DNA from: Hericium rajendrae
Lineage: Eukaryota; Basidiomycota; Agaricomycetes; Russulales; Hericiaceae
Length of the DNA: 64,000 nt
Direction of reading: 5' to 3'
Assembly: GCA_033439255.1 (NCBI GenBank)
Contig: CM065878.1
Coordinates: 2,294,001 to 2,358,000 of the forward strand
This document shows, piece after piece, positions 47,433 through 58,716 of this stretch. The notes beneath the pieces are model-generated. The model was not told the DNA's origin, searched no databases, and worked only from the letters and a program-made list of their open reading frames with translations. Both the position numbers and the translations under genes were made by a program. Within the stretch, counting starts at the first letter, position 1. Each line of letters begins with the position of its first letter.

Positions 47433-48880
47433 ATGCCCGTCACGGTCATCCAATCCAAGCCGACCGAAGAAGTCCAGGGCAACTTCCGATTCATAGGTAT
47501 CTGTAGGAACAGCTCATGTTGGAACGGTAGCTCATGTGAATGTTGTAGACATCGCAGGTGGGTGTATTTAGGATCAGCTAGTTCACCGTTATCCATGTTA
47601 CGTTCTCAGTTAATTTGACGGACCCCGTGTTTCGCGGTAAACACCATGGTCGACAGAAACATGAAGGTACGTGTGCTAGAATTTAACATGTCCTCTTAGC
47701 CAAGGTCGTGTCGTATCATTAGATGACTTCGAAGCAATGCTTGAGCGTTCTCGCGCAGCTGGCGTGAAGTCAATGATCATCACAGGCGGAAGCCTTCGTG
47801 AATCCGCCGATGCACTCAAGCTTGCAAAGCAGCACAGTATGCTGAATCTTACTGGGCCTTATCAATATTGCTAACCCAACGTTCTATCAAAGATCTCTAT
47901 GCCACAGTTGGCTGTCATCCTACACGCTCGACAGAGTTCGACAAGCACCCAGACGGACCAGACGCGTATCTCCAGGCTCTGGACAAATTGATCGGAGACA
48001 ACTTGCAAGGCCCCGGCAGAGCTGCCGCGGTAGGAGAATGTGGGCTGGACTATGATCGTATGCACTTTGCCTCTCCTGAGGTCCAACAAAAGTACTTCTG
48101 TAAGCTTTTTGTTCTACCTGAGTCTACTGCTTCATCAGCATTCTGACGATACAGTGCAGGCATGCAGCTGGCACTGGCCAAGAAGTACCATCTACCATTA
48201 TTTCTCCATTCACGTGCTGCACATCAGGACTTGGTGCGCATCCTTCGTGAGGAGGGCTTCGGAGATGATGGCGGTCGCGGTGTCGGCGCGAAGGGCGGCG
48301 TCGTGCACAGTTTCACGGGGTCGATAGCAGAATGCCGAGAATATGTGAGATCCTCCTCGTCGTATTTCCACTCACTACTAACGAGTATTCCAGGTCGAAA
48401 TGGGCTTTCATGTCAGGTGTGTACCTTCGCTGGGAATTCCTGGATGCAAGTCTGAGATTTGTTCTGCACAGCGTGAACGGTTGTTCCTTGAAAACAGAGG
48501 AGAATCTCGCAGCTGTGAAGTCAATTCCACCAGAGAAGATCATGTTCGAAACTGGTATGTCCTTGATCTCCACTTCCTGTTGTTAGCAGACAAACCGCCC
48601 GTAACCTCTAGATGCTCCATGGTGTTCCATGACGTCCACTCAAGCCTCTAAGCGACATTTGGACACCCTTCCTCAGTCATTGCGGTCGCTGTACTTCCCT
48701 CCTGCAACAAAGCCGGAGAACTTCGTGTACGGAAAGCCTGTGAAGGGCCGCAACGAACCTAGCGCGATTGGAGGTGTTGCATGGGTCATCCACCAGCTGA
48801 ACGATGTGCCCTATGAAAAGGTGGTCGAGAAGGGATGGAAGAACACTGTAGAGTTGTTTGGGTTGCATGAGCTGAGCTGA
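47433..48880 (+). CDS. TatD-family metal-dependent deoxyribonuclease
   Basis: TatD nucleases are TIM-barrel metallohydrolases acting as 3'-5' exonucleases or AP-endonucleases. Spliced exons give [53 protein letters not shown] (metal-binding region), AAAVGECGLDYDRMHFASPEVQQKYF, HLPLFLHSRAAHQDLVRILREEGF, GGVVHSFTGSIAECREY, a very short exon encoding VEMGFHVS, and FETDAPWCSM with the metal-binding Asp. The C-terminus is typical of fungal members: SLRSLYFPPATKPENFVYGKPVKGRNEPSAIG. About eight introns. No frameshift seen. Stop TGA at 48878-48880. Confidence 0.9.
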
Positions 48881-49659
48881 TGTAGGACCAGACGTGCATC
48901 GGGATGCAGAGCTGTAAGGTCTGTGGACGAGTAATGGACGAGAGCTTTCTCCCGATCGGCGGTAGCTTGAGCAGGCAGTTCTACGAGTCGTGCAATACCA
49001 TGGCAATTGAGCTGCAAGCCTGATTTATTATCCCATGCTCCTTTTGAGCTCAATTGTCAGATCTTCAGAGCGAGCACGAGCGCAATGACTAGGATTTGTG
49101 CTGCCGCCTTTCGTCCGTTTCTCCGGTGCGTTGGCCCTTGTCTCGTCGTGAGCTCTTCGCTCACATGCATGTGTCTATGGACATTGCTCAGGATTGACAC
49201 ATCTCTTGCCCGGTTTTCCCACTCGCATGGTTTTCTCCTCAGTTGAGGTTTTCCTCGTCTGGGTTTTTCATCGGGTCGGCCCGGTTTTCCCGTCGTGACG
49301 GTTTTTCCTCGAAGCAGGTTTTCCGCACACGGGTTTTTCATCGGGCCTTTCTCAGTTGTTCTCGCATTACTGACTTTTGTTTCATTGTCATCCTGAGTAG
49401 TGATCGGAGTAGATACATGATACGCATGTTAGTATGTAGTCTGTGCCTGGCTGCGTGGCATGCGGGCCGCTCTGTTCCTTATTGGGACCGCCGCGGAATA
49501 TACTTCCTTCCTTCCTTCCTTCCGGCAGGGCCCGGCTCGTATTGACGCGAAGTGCAGTGTATGATCTCAGATAAGTATGTCCGACCGACTGCTTCCTCAT
49601 GTTCTTCAGCACCCGTTTCCTACCGCGTACTTCCTGGCCAAGCTCTGCGTCCTTCCCCT
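48881..49659. other. Intergenic region with short T-rich repeats
   Basis: Between two plus-strand genes. It holds the GGTTTTCC-type repeat tract (49205-49350) and a short (CTTC)n microsatellite at about 49504-49523. The last part is the promoter of the ceramide glucosyltransferase gene. No coding exon is supported. Confidence 0.45.
49205..49350 (+). repeat. Irregular GGTTTT(T)CC/CA repeat tract
   Basis: GGTTTTCC, GGTTTTCT or GGTTTTTC-like units recur eight or nine times at 10-20 bp spacing. GGGTTTTTCATCGGG occurs twice (about 49261 and 49331) and GCCCGGTTTTCCC twice (about 49208 and 49278), suggesting a larger unit of about 70 bp duplicated once. Confidence 0.6.
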
Positions 49660-51159
49660 ATGAGCTCTGAGGCTGGCGAGGCAAATCCTTCGACTGCCAG
49701 GGGTATAGTTGCCCTTGGGGTGTCCACCGTTGGGTTTGTCTGGTACAGCGTCTTCTGGTCAATGCGCTTGTGGGATGGCGCGCCGCGTAAGTGACCCTCT
49801 ACATCACCGCAGACGATGTATTCATAGCTTCTCCAGACGTAAACGCTATAGAAACCGTCCGCGGTCGCCCCTCTCCTCTGCTGCAAGATCCTCCGTTCCG
49901 GGTGTATCCATATTACGGCCGCTGAAGGGGCTGGACACGAATTTATACGAGAATCTGGAATCATCATTCCTTCAAGACTACCCGAATTTCGAGATCATTC
50001 TTTCAGTTGCGGATGAACAGGATCAAGCACTTCCGGTGGTGCGAGAATTGTTGGGGAAGTATCCGAACGCCAACGCCAGGGTGATCATAGGTGCGTATCT
50101 TGTTGTGATCACACGCGTCTTGTCGTATTGAAACGTGCTTCGCAGGCGAGGAGGTGGTTGGCGTCAATCCCAAAATCAACAATCTCATCCGATCCTATCG
50201 AGAAGCTGCCCATGATATCCTTGGGTGCTCGACTCCAATGTCACTGTCGATCGCGGAACGTTGGCCCGCGCTGTTGATATCCTCGAGCCTGCACCTACGG
50301 TTCCGCCATCACCATCCCTTCGACGCATCGGTGTTGTGCACCATGTTCCCTTTCGCATTTGCTAGCCGCGACAGCATTGGATCCCGGATAGAGGAGGCTT
50401 TCCTCAACACGAATCATGCCAAAATGTACATTGCTCTTAACACCTTGGCTGTCGATTCTTGCGTCATGGGCAAATCCAATTTATACCGGCGCTCGGATTT
50501 GGAGCGTATCAATGGTTCGCTCAAACGCAGGACTAACGACAGTAGCAGTTCGGAGGAGCATGGGCTGGAAGCCTTCGGTCGTTTCTCGCCGAAGATAACA
50601 TGATTGCCGGCGCTCTCTGGCACGAGCTCGACCTACGCCACGATCTCTCATGCGATGTGGCATTTAATGCCACAGGGAACATGTCCTTATCGACATATGT
50701 TTGGAGACGTGTGCGTTGGATCCGTGTTCGTAAGCATATGGTGTTGCTCGCAACTCTCCTCGAGCCCATCACGGAATCCGTTGTTCTCGGTGCCCTGACG
50801 GCATGGAACCTCAAGAGCACATTCGGGGTATCACCATGGCTGTTCCTTCCAGTACACTTCATCTTGTGGTTATTGGTCGATCTGGATGTATACGCGTCGC
50901 TGGCCGGTTTCCCTTGCCGGCAGCAAGACGATGGAGTTTCATTGCGGCATGGGCCGCACGGGAAGTCCTTGCCTTTCCAATATGGTTGCTAGGGATAGTG
51001 GGGGACGAGGTGGAATGGAGAGGACAGAAGTACAAGGTGCTGCGGAACGGTGAAGTGAGTAAGGCGGAAAATAGAAGTGGTCTTCGGAGTTGGTTTGGGA
51101 GTAGGAAACGAGTGCATAACTCAAATGAATATGAGCAACTCGAGGCGGCTCCGAATTGA
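49660..51159 (+). CDS. Ceramide glucosyltransferase (GT21)
   Basis: Transfers glucose from UDP-glucose to ceramide, making glucosylceramide in Golgi membranes. The N-terminal membrane segment (VALGVSTVGFVWYSVFWSM) precedes the GT21 catalytic domain: GVSILRPLKGLDTNLYENLESSFLQDYPNFEIILSVADEQD (first Asp region), GVNPKINNLIRSYREA, LDSNV (second Asp), MGKSNLYRRSDL, AEDN (third Asp), and the R..RW motif in VWRRVRWIRVRK. C-terminal membrane helices include LLATLLEPITESVVLGAL and PWLFLPVHFILWLLVDLDVYASLAG; the tail has WRGQKYKV, typical of the family. Three single-base losses (near 50224, 50585 and 50914) interrupt conserved stretches and look like consensus errors. Stop TGA at 51157-51159. Confidence 0.9.
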
Positions 51160-51538
51160 GACCCTATTCTCGGAAACCTCTTGCAATGCAGTGTCTGAGC
51201 GAAATGTAATTCATACGTAGAATGACATGGTAAGTATAAGGGATTCCACTATTAGCGCTGAGCACTAGCTAGCCTGATGCCAAGGAGTCAGTATTTCAAT
51301 TCCGGGCTTATAATGAAATCGACCGTCAGATCTCAAATCTTGATCAGGAACGAAGCCTTTGGACAACAGATGCAAACAACGAGCATGATACGCATTGTGG
51401 CACGTGCTCGGTGCCATATTCATCATAACAGCCCAGCCGTCTAGCAACGGCTCTCACTGAACTCACCAGTATTGTTGGCTCTCACTGAATTCTCTTCTGA
51501 TAGAAACTGTGCACTGAACACCATCTGGTGTGGACCTG
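51160..51538. other. Intergenic region upstream of SEC3
   Basis: Under 400 bp between two plus-strand genes, holding one 3' flank and the SEC3 promoter. No coding frame or RNA gene is supported. Confidence 0.4.
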
Positions 51539-54500
51539 ATGGCGGATTATGAGGCCGTACGACAGCGGATAATATCCTCCGTATTCTCTCGGCGAAATGC
51601 AACTGGTGGCACAGATGAGAGCTACGTCGCTCATCTCAAGATCTGGGAGGAATCAGGGAACGAATCGGAAGGTCTAAAGCCTCGTTATATACTACTCGCT
51701 CGTATGTCTTATATTCTCGTCTCAATGTCATGTACATGCATGAATAATATGTGTCCATCGCAGAGGCGAGTAATGGCAGCGGATTCCTTCACAAGTCCAA
51801 GCTTAATTCCAATGGTACATTCTCTGTTGGAAAGACATGGAGGTTGGCGGAGCTTCGGGGTATTGAAGTGACAGGCGTACGCCGTCCTTGCCCGGTATGC
51901 TATGTCAGTCCACTGACCCAGGTTTGCGAGGTAGCCAACGACAGTCAACGTCACACTCGCCAGAACCTACCGATGGCAGACGGAGAATTCTCGAGATCAG
52001 ATCAGCTTCATGACTGCGGTCGCTCGACTGTTCCGCTCAGTATCAGCTGGAGGTGCATTGCAATTGATTGGGCTGCCTGACCCGGACGCGACATCATGTA
52101 TGTGCACCCTGCTTCTGTCATCCGTAGGTGGCTAAATTAAATTCAGCTGGAAGGCAGCCTGCTTCAAGGGACCGATCGAGTGATACCAGAAGTTCTATTC
52201 CCCCAGTCAGTGCGCCGCGCAGTACTCCATCTAGACGTGCCGCTGTGGATGGGAGAGCGTCCACGCCACCCCGAGAAGTCGAGGATCGTGAAGAGCCCGT
52301 GCGTATCAGACAGCCCGGCACTGGTCCCCGAGAGCAATCACGTCGGCGCAGGCCATCACCGCTATCATCCAGACCAGCATCACCTTCTAACGAATTCTCA
52401 CAAGCAATGTCACCGGGCAGGAACCCTCCTTCGACGCCATCTGGCCCGCCCTCTGCTGCATTCACCCGACCTCCGAGATCTCGTTTACCTTCCAATAACG
52501 ATCAAAGCTCTCGAACCTCTCGAATATCGAATTCTTCTCAAGTCCCAGCAATCAGCCTGACTTCAGTTGCACCAGGCAGACCGTCAGTTGCCACGACAGC
52601 ATCATCCTTCCGCATATCTACTGACAGCAACAATCTGACGACAACACGACCATCTCTCGAGATTACCGTCTTCCAGCACAACTCTCGCACCGGTGCCCAG
52701 CTCCCCATTAGCAGCTTCATTCACCTCAAACCGTTCCGCCTCTCCTGCACCCTCACATCGATCACGTTCCAAGTATCCCTCGCGTGGAAACAGTCCAGCA
52801 CCTCCAGATCAGGAGAAGCGTCGAGACCATAACGCACGAATATCATTCTTCGATCCAGCAAACCAGGCTGCATTGGATCGCCTGATTTCTGGAGACAGCG
52901 TCTTAGGCGGAGGCGGTTTGGATGACGATAACGCGCAAGCAACCATGGCGAGCGTCGAGGAAATGCTGGAGGGCTACGAATGGGCCAGTGACGACGTTCT
53001 CGGACGCCAGAGGGCCAGAGGCACTGTTGACCAGATCGAGGCTCGGTTGATGGACGAACTCATGGCTCTTGACAAGGTGCATTTTTTCTTATAGTCTCAT
53101 TGAACTGCGCGTGATTCAGTGCTTTGACAGGCTAACATTCACTCCTTCATTGAATCCGACGATCGTGTAGGGCTCGTGCTCAAGTACCTCGATGAAGCAA
53201 TTGGGGAATTGGATAACATGGACAGTCTCGTGTCATCATACAAGATTCATTTGAACGTAAGCGTCCGCAATGCATCTGATTCATTGAGGTTGACATTCTT
53301 TGCAGGCCGTAAGCGATGACATCTCCTTCATCCAAGGGCAAAATCGTGGTCTTCAAGTTCAGACACAGAACCAGCGTGCCCTAATGACAGAGCTTGAGCA
53401 GCTACTGGTGTGTCTTGTCACCGAGCAAGGTGTATGGAAATGGAACTAACAACTGCTCTAGTCAACCGTACATGTGAACAGGGAGATGCTGATGGTGCTG
53501 GCGAAAGAGTCTTTGGAAAAGACACAGAGCATCCAACGACTCGAGGAGGCTGCGACAGAGCTCTACAAGGCTCTACAGGCGGGCCGAGACAGAGGTACGA
53601 AGGCTGCAACCAATGTCACAATGGTACTTAACCTCGATCTAGACATGGCCGCGACAATGGAACGTCTGGACGAATACCGGACACACAATAGTCAATTCTG
53701 CAAGCGTCTTTATGATTTCTTATCCATCATATTTACTGCACAAGTGAGTCAATCTGAAAATTGCTGATCAACAGCCGAATGCTCATAACTTGTCCAGTCG
53801 AAGATGCTTCTCGCTGATTCCAATGGATTGACGAAACCTGTTCGTGGTCGAGTTGCCATCAAGAACCATCAAGAGATGGAGACATACCTTGGACGCTACA
53901 GCGGTCTCCTTCTCTATCTAAAGGAGATGGACGAGGGTATGTACGGAAGATTGTGTGCTGTAAGTCAAGTTATATGTTGTGCTCTATTTCTTCAATATTT
54001 ATACTTTAAAGGCCTACTTTTCTGCTTCAAGTGAACTCCACAACAAGCAGATGACAGCTGTGATCAACTTCTACAACAGCCAGGTCAAGAAACCCACGGA
54101 AGAGGAAAATGAAGAAGGTAGCTATATCATGAGTAATGCCTACAAATCTTGATTAAGTGTCTGGTCAGGCTTCGCGGTAGCATCGACAACAAACGTATCG
54201 CGCGCTGCAGTTGGACTTCGACGAGCAGGAACTCTGGTCAGGTCTCCCTTGGAAGGTCGCAAAGACAAAGACAATAAGCATGCTGATGGAGAGATGCTTG
54301 CGCCTGAAGTAGGCTTTCTTTTCTTAAATTTGGTTCAAATAACTAATACATTCCCAGGCGCTGGGTCATGTCCTCGAACAAGTCGCGCCCCAAATCTATC
54401 GTGAAGAGGAGTTCATCGCGGACTTCCTGCAGATTAATGATGCAGGACTAACTTTCGCAGATTACATGGGCTTGGAGAATTATTTCCGACGACAGGCAGC

Positions 54501-55768
54501 AAGATCTGCGGGTTTGAGTCAAGCGACGTTAAAGCTCGTGCGCGGAGCTTTGGATCTCATATTTGGATTCCTTCCGGCAGAGTTGAAGAACTTCATGGAT
54601 GCCGCTCTGGCAAAGGACAGCATGTACGTGACGGTTTGGATGCGCTCTGTTTATGCTGCTGATATAATTTGCGTGAAGACAAACCATCGGGATGATAGCT
54701 TGTCTGGAAAGGTTCCTGGCTGATGCGGATGAACGGGGCAATACCTTTTTGCTCAGTTTCTTGGAGAAGCAGCATAGCCGCATGAAGACCTTGTTTGATC
54801 GGCATGTGGTAGGATACACCCTGACTCTTCCTCCGTAGAAAGTCGCTCACATCTGATATTCAGAGCAAACAAATCAAGGCCATTGAAGACACCAAATTGA
54901 CGAGCAAGAAACGCAATGGTGTCGCGCAGTTCATCAAATATTTCCCCGTCTACGTCCACCGCGTAGAAAGCCAGCTCATCGGCGCAGACACCCTCGAGAT
55001 CCGACACAGCGTCGACGTTGCGTACGAGAAGATCGTGCAGTCCATGTTCGACGCGCTCAAGCAAATGGCGAAGATGGAGGGCGAAGGCGAAGACAAGGGC
55101 CAGCTCAACTACCACGTCATCCTGATCGGTATGGTATATCTCGCCAGGAATTCTGTCGCGCTGCTGACTTGTCATTAGAAAACATGCATCATTTCGCTGC
55201 CGAGATCCGCCAGCAGGAGATCGGCTCTGTGAACGTGTTCATCAAGCGAGCCGAGAGCCTTTACGACGAGAATCTCAATGCCTATGTCAAGATCGTGCTC
55301 CGGCGACCTTTTGCGAAGATCATCGTGAGTTATGAAGGCGATCTTTTCTTTCTCGTTCCATGTGATTCTTATGTACTCTCAGGACTACTTCGAGGGCGTG
55401 GAGCGGCTGCTGAAGACGACTGCACCAACGGAAGTCGCGAGCAACAGCAGTTACAACAAGTCTGCACTGAAGAAGGTCGTGAAGGAGTACGACGGCAAAG
55501 ACGTCCGCAAGCACGTTGACGCGCTTCTAAACGTGTGGAAAAGCACTTCACGGAGGCGTCGGAGAAGGCGACGACGAGCGAGAGCAACGGCATCATGCCA
55601 GACACCGTCCTAGTCGGCGTCTGGAAGGCGTGCGAGGACGAGCTGCTGCGGATTACGGAGCTGTTCAGCAAGCGGATAACACAGTGCTACGCGAATAGCG
55701 GCATTTCGCTCGAGTACTCTGCGGCGGATGTGGAGGCGGCATTCAAACGGCATCGCGTCGGTTCATAA
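51539..55768 (+). CDS. SEC3: Exocyst complex component Sec3
   Basis: Sec3 marks exocytic sites and tethers secretory vesicles at the plasma membrane. The N-terminal PIP2/Rho-binding domain is seen in YILLAQASNGSGFLHKSKLNSNGTFSVGKTWRLAELRGIEV, then TYRWQTENSRDQISFMTAVARLFR. A long Ser/Pro-rich linker (about 52140-52850) follows, then the coiled-coil and exocyst body: SFFDPANQAALDRLISGD, SVEEMLEGYEWASDDVLGRQRARGTVDQIEARLMDELMALDK, MERLDEYRTHNSQFCKRLYDFL, FADYMGLENYFRRQAARSAGLS, VRGALDLIFGFLPAELKNFMD, and the C-terminal CATCHR-like helices to HRVGS. At least 12 introns. One base missing at 55528-55532 (L-L-K-R-V-E-K), and another likely near 52660. Start ATG at 51539 opens MADYEAVRQRI. Confidence 0.9.
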
Positions 55769-55995
55769 TGTACCATCCGACTTGTATTTATCGGTGCTTC
55801 CAGGTAAAGATCGTCTATCAGAGCGAAAGCGAGAGTCCATAATAAGCCTACATGCGATGCACTGCTAGTAGAAAGCGATGGCCAGAACCCTCATACTAAA
55901 ACATGGAAACGGATGCGAATCAGGTAGAGATTGAATTCAAACATTAATTATAAATCGGCGTGTCTAACTGCGACTGACTCGTGTTTATCCTTATC

Positions 55996-56825
55996 CTAAT
56001 CTTCTTCGGCAGGAGTGTCGGGAACGCGCTGCTCGACGTTGTAACCCTGGACGGGATTAATGGAAGAGGAAGAGGTGCTGCGAGGTGCTGCGGGCGGCCC
56101 GGGATTGGCCTTGGACTTGTGGAGGGAACCGACGAGGGTCGAGCCATAGGTATTCCACAAGCCCTGAGCGAGAGCAATGGGATTGGGTGCGCCGCCAGCC
56201 TGGCCGTTCTCCTGGCCCGGCCGCGTTGGGACAGGAGTCTTGCTGACAAGGCTGTAAACAAGGTCCCAGAGGGCAGTCAAGCGCGTCTGAATGAAGATCA
56301 AAGTTTCGGTATGAGCGGAGGCGATGCCCGCGTCGATTGCAGCCTCATTTTTGGTGAGGTAGGGTTCGAAGTAATTGTTGTAGATGTAAGTGGAGCCCTT
56401 TGGGCACGCAAAAATGTAAGACATGATAAGGAGGTTCGGAGAGTGAAGTGGCTTACCTCCAACTGCGGGAGCGACAGGAAGAGGAGGAATGCGGTCTTGA
56501 TTTCCCAGTAAAAGGGGAACCTGATATCCGCGTTGAGGAACACGGTGGCACGTACATGTGCATGCATGTGTATGGAACATACCAGCTCAGGAGCCACTCG
56601 CCCGCATACTCAGCTGCCACGAATGCACCCACGACAGACCAGTACGTGGCCCAGCGCTGAAGCTCTGGCTCCGAGACAGGACGGTGCTTGAGAGCCTTCC
56701 ACGTCTTGTAAGACGGCAAAAGGAAAGCGAACCACCCGCTGTGGAAGTGGTCAGGCGTCCTAGTCTGGAAAACGGAAGACGAGATGCGCATGCCTGAGGA
56801 GGTGTGAAATTAAGGACATAAACAT
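55996..56825 (-). CDS. REEP/TB2-DP1-HVA22 family ER-shaping membrane protein
   Basis: Membrane-curving protein of tubular ER (Yop1/REEP relatives). Spliced exons read MFMSLISHLLSGWFAFLLPSYKTWKAL, then PELQRWATYWSVVGAFVAAEYAGEWLLSW, FPFYWEIKTAFLLFLSLPQLE, GSTYIYNNYFEPYLTKNEAAIDAGI, and a Pro/Ser-rich cytosolic tail ending DTPAEED. The hydrophobic hairpins and PELxRWxxYW fit the TB2/DP1 domain. The first intron (56739-56793) appears to begin GC rather than GT and end AG; with it the N-terminus matches the family, and without it the exon starting MRISSSVFQ would not. Two more introns are canonical. Stop at 55996-55998. Confidence 0.85.
56739..56793 (-). other. Probable GC-AG intron in the REEP-family gene
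   Basis: On the minus strand the exon ends CTCCTCAG and the 55-nt intron reads GCATGC...CCACAG, then CGGGTGG. GC-AG is the commonest non-canonical intron class. Confidence 0.55.
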
Positions 56826-57553
56826 GGCGATAAACGTCTGGAATACGGGTTGATGAGCAATCCAAGGTAGCTAGAGGACGATGGGCTCACGTCCGGGTGC
56901 TGGGAGGTGCTGGGCTGGAAATATGAACTTTGAAGTGTCGTGCGACAGGAAACGGTGGTCGTGCTGGCGACGCGGCAGGTCTCGGCTCTTCAGGCACATC
57001 CGCTGATCGAACCGATCCGACACCGTTCGGTCACAACTACGTAACCGGAGGTATAATAGGTTTGCAGCGATGTTCCCTTCGCGATTTTCGTCAACACGAC
57101 AATGTCTTGTAGCTTTTCTAGTGGGCCCCAGTACTGCGCCGGGAAACAGGCCGCCAGAAGGGACAAAGGACGCTTCATGTGATGGCACGAGATAAGCTCC
57201 ATATTCCCATTGTCCGCATTGACAGGTTACTTAACGTCCACATCGCCAGGTTGCCATCGCATGGATTGACCACATGAGGGCACAGTCCGAAAACAATACC
57301 CCACATTCTGTCCATAAAGCAAAAATATGCTGCCACGTATTCCTTTCATTGTGCAAGAAAGTCCACAGAGCCACATCATTGCGGTGCATTGACCTGCAGT
57401 TGTGTCCTCGCTTAAACCTGCATGGCCTGCACATATATAAGAAATGAGAAATGACGGACCCGTTTTGCTTTGACCAGTGTGTCCTGCGTATCACAAGACT
57501 CCAAATTTTCCACTTCCCCACTCTTCTCACCATCCTCTTTATATCTATACAAA
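56826..57553. other. Intergenic region between divergent genes
   Basis: Lies between the start of the REEP-family gene (-) and the small homeodomain-like gene (+). Frames at 56990-57200 (-) and 57231-57533 (-) lack any family signature. It should contain both promoters. Confidence 0.4.
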
Positions 57554-58016
57554 ATGGTCATCGTCACCCGTGGTGAATCGAGGAAAAAGCATCTGGCGGC
57601 CGGGATCGCTAGCGGCAAGGTTGCTTCAGTAAAGCACCAACTCCCTTCTCCCACTAGGATGCCGAACACCACCAAGCAGCGATTTAACACCGCTCAGTTG
57701 AAAGTCCTGCGCCACTACTTCGACAATGTTACTCGCTCACCTGCGACGAGAAACTGCGAGGAGGTCAAGAACGCATTGCAGAGAGAAATTCCGGGCAGGT
57801 GAGCACGCACATCGCTTGAAATGCACACTAGTTATCGATAATGCCTACAGAACGTGGGGTCAGATTCGAGAATGGTTCGCTAAGGAGCGGCAGAGGCAGT
57901 CCCTCCGAACATGCGCTAAATCGAACCTCGACAGCTTGCGAATGGTTGCTGCTTACGCTCTTCTCGATCTTCGTGGCGGGGTAAATCAGGACACAGGTGT
58001 TCTCACCTCTCGCTGA
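57554..58016 (+). CDS. Small homeodomain-like protein
   Basis: Two exons joined across an intron (about 57799-57848) give about 137 residues starting MVIVTRGESRKKHLAAG. The middle reads KQRFNTAQLKVLRHYFDNVTRSPATRNCEEVKNAL, then GRTWGQIREWFAKERQRQ. This matches a homeodomain: helix 1 with LxxLRxYF, a loop and helix 2, and recognition helix ending WF.kxRxR. The loop after helix 1 seems longer than in classical 60-residue homeodomains. A basic N-terminus (ESRKKH) may assist DNA binding or nuclear import. No activation domain or mating-type context is present (no MIP or HD1/HD2 pair). Homeodomain transcription factor is the likeliest call, with moderate certainty. Confidence 0.55.
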
Positions 58017-58324
58017 GATGTATACTTTACGATGGATTCGTAGGGGACCGCCGGTGCCCTGTGATCCAGTGTCCATTTATTTCTTGACTTTCTCTCGCAT
58101 CCATAATCTATAGCATCGTTTATCATAACTGCAGTTGTCATTGTACTAGTAGCAGGTATCGCCCGGTTATTTCGAGCGTAGCATAATACGAGACGGCTCA
58201 CATCGGATACGAAAAGATGTTCGTTATTATTATTGCTTCCAAAGATACATTTATTTTGTGCAGTTCTAAGGACTGCATCTAGCTTTTCCCGAGTAAGTTT
58301 CCGGATGCTTTTAACCTACAAAGT

Positions 58325-58600
58325 TTAGATGTACGACACGATCTTGCAACGAGGCGTCCTCGCGTTGAAGCGGAAGTAAAACGGAGAGCCGGGACCACCG
58401 TCGAAGGCGTCGGCCCCTGTCGGCGCGCGTGGATTGGCTATGGGGATCCAATGGGAAGAACGCAGTCGGCCATGTGGGATGATATGGCCTGCAGAAAGCA
58501 TAAAGGTCGCGATGTTCGCGATTGCAAGCAACACGTTGGATTGGTGACTCCAGGCCGAGATCGGGCGACTTTGCGGGTGTTTGCCGTCGAAGCTTGATTT
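58325..58600 (-). CDS. Terminal exon of an unknown small membrane protein
   Basis: From a splice acceptor (TTAG just upstream at 58601-58604) the minus strand reads KSSFDGKHPQSRPISAWSHQSN, then a hydrophobic segment VLLAIANIATFMLSAGHII and a tail RSSHWIPIANPRAPTGADAFDGGPGSPFYFRFNARTP before the stop at 58325. The mix of a membrane helix with Pro/Gly/Tyr-rich conserved-looking sequence suggests a real gene, perhaps a small mitochondrial or ER protein. Upstream exons should lie beyond 58604 on the minus strand, near the start of the Zn2Cys6 gene, but I could not place them. No family recognised. Confidence 0.4.
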   Translation of the reverse strand, partial: KSSFDGKHPQSRPISAWSHQSNVLLAIANIATFMLSAGHIIPHGRLRSSHWIPIANPRAPTGADAFDGGPGSPFYFRFNARTPRCKIVSYI

Positions 58601-58716
58601 CTAACCGGAATAAGTCGCCAGCAGGCTCATCCGTACCCTTCTCACACTCTTCCCAACCCTCCTGGTCCCCAGCGCCCTCCCGAGCTTCCCTGCTCGTCCG
58701 GGTCGCTGCTCACTCT

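Noticed and set aside
57554-58016. Mating-type A (HD) locus
   Set aside because: Only one very small homeodomain-like gene; no HD1/HD2 pair, MIP or beta-fg neighbours.
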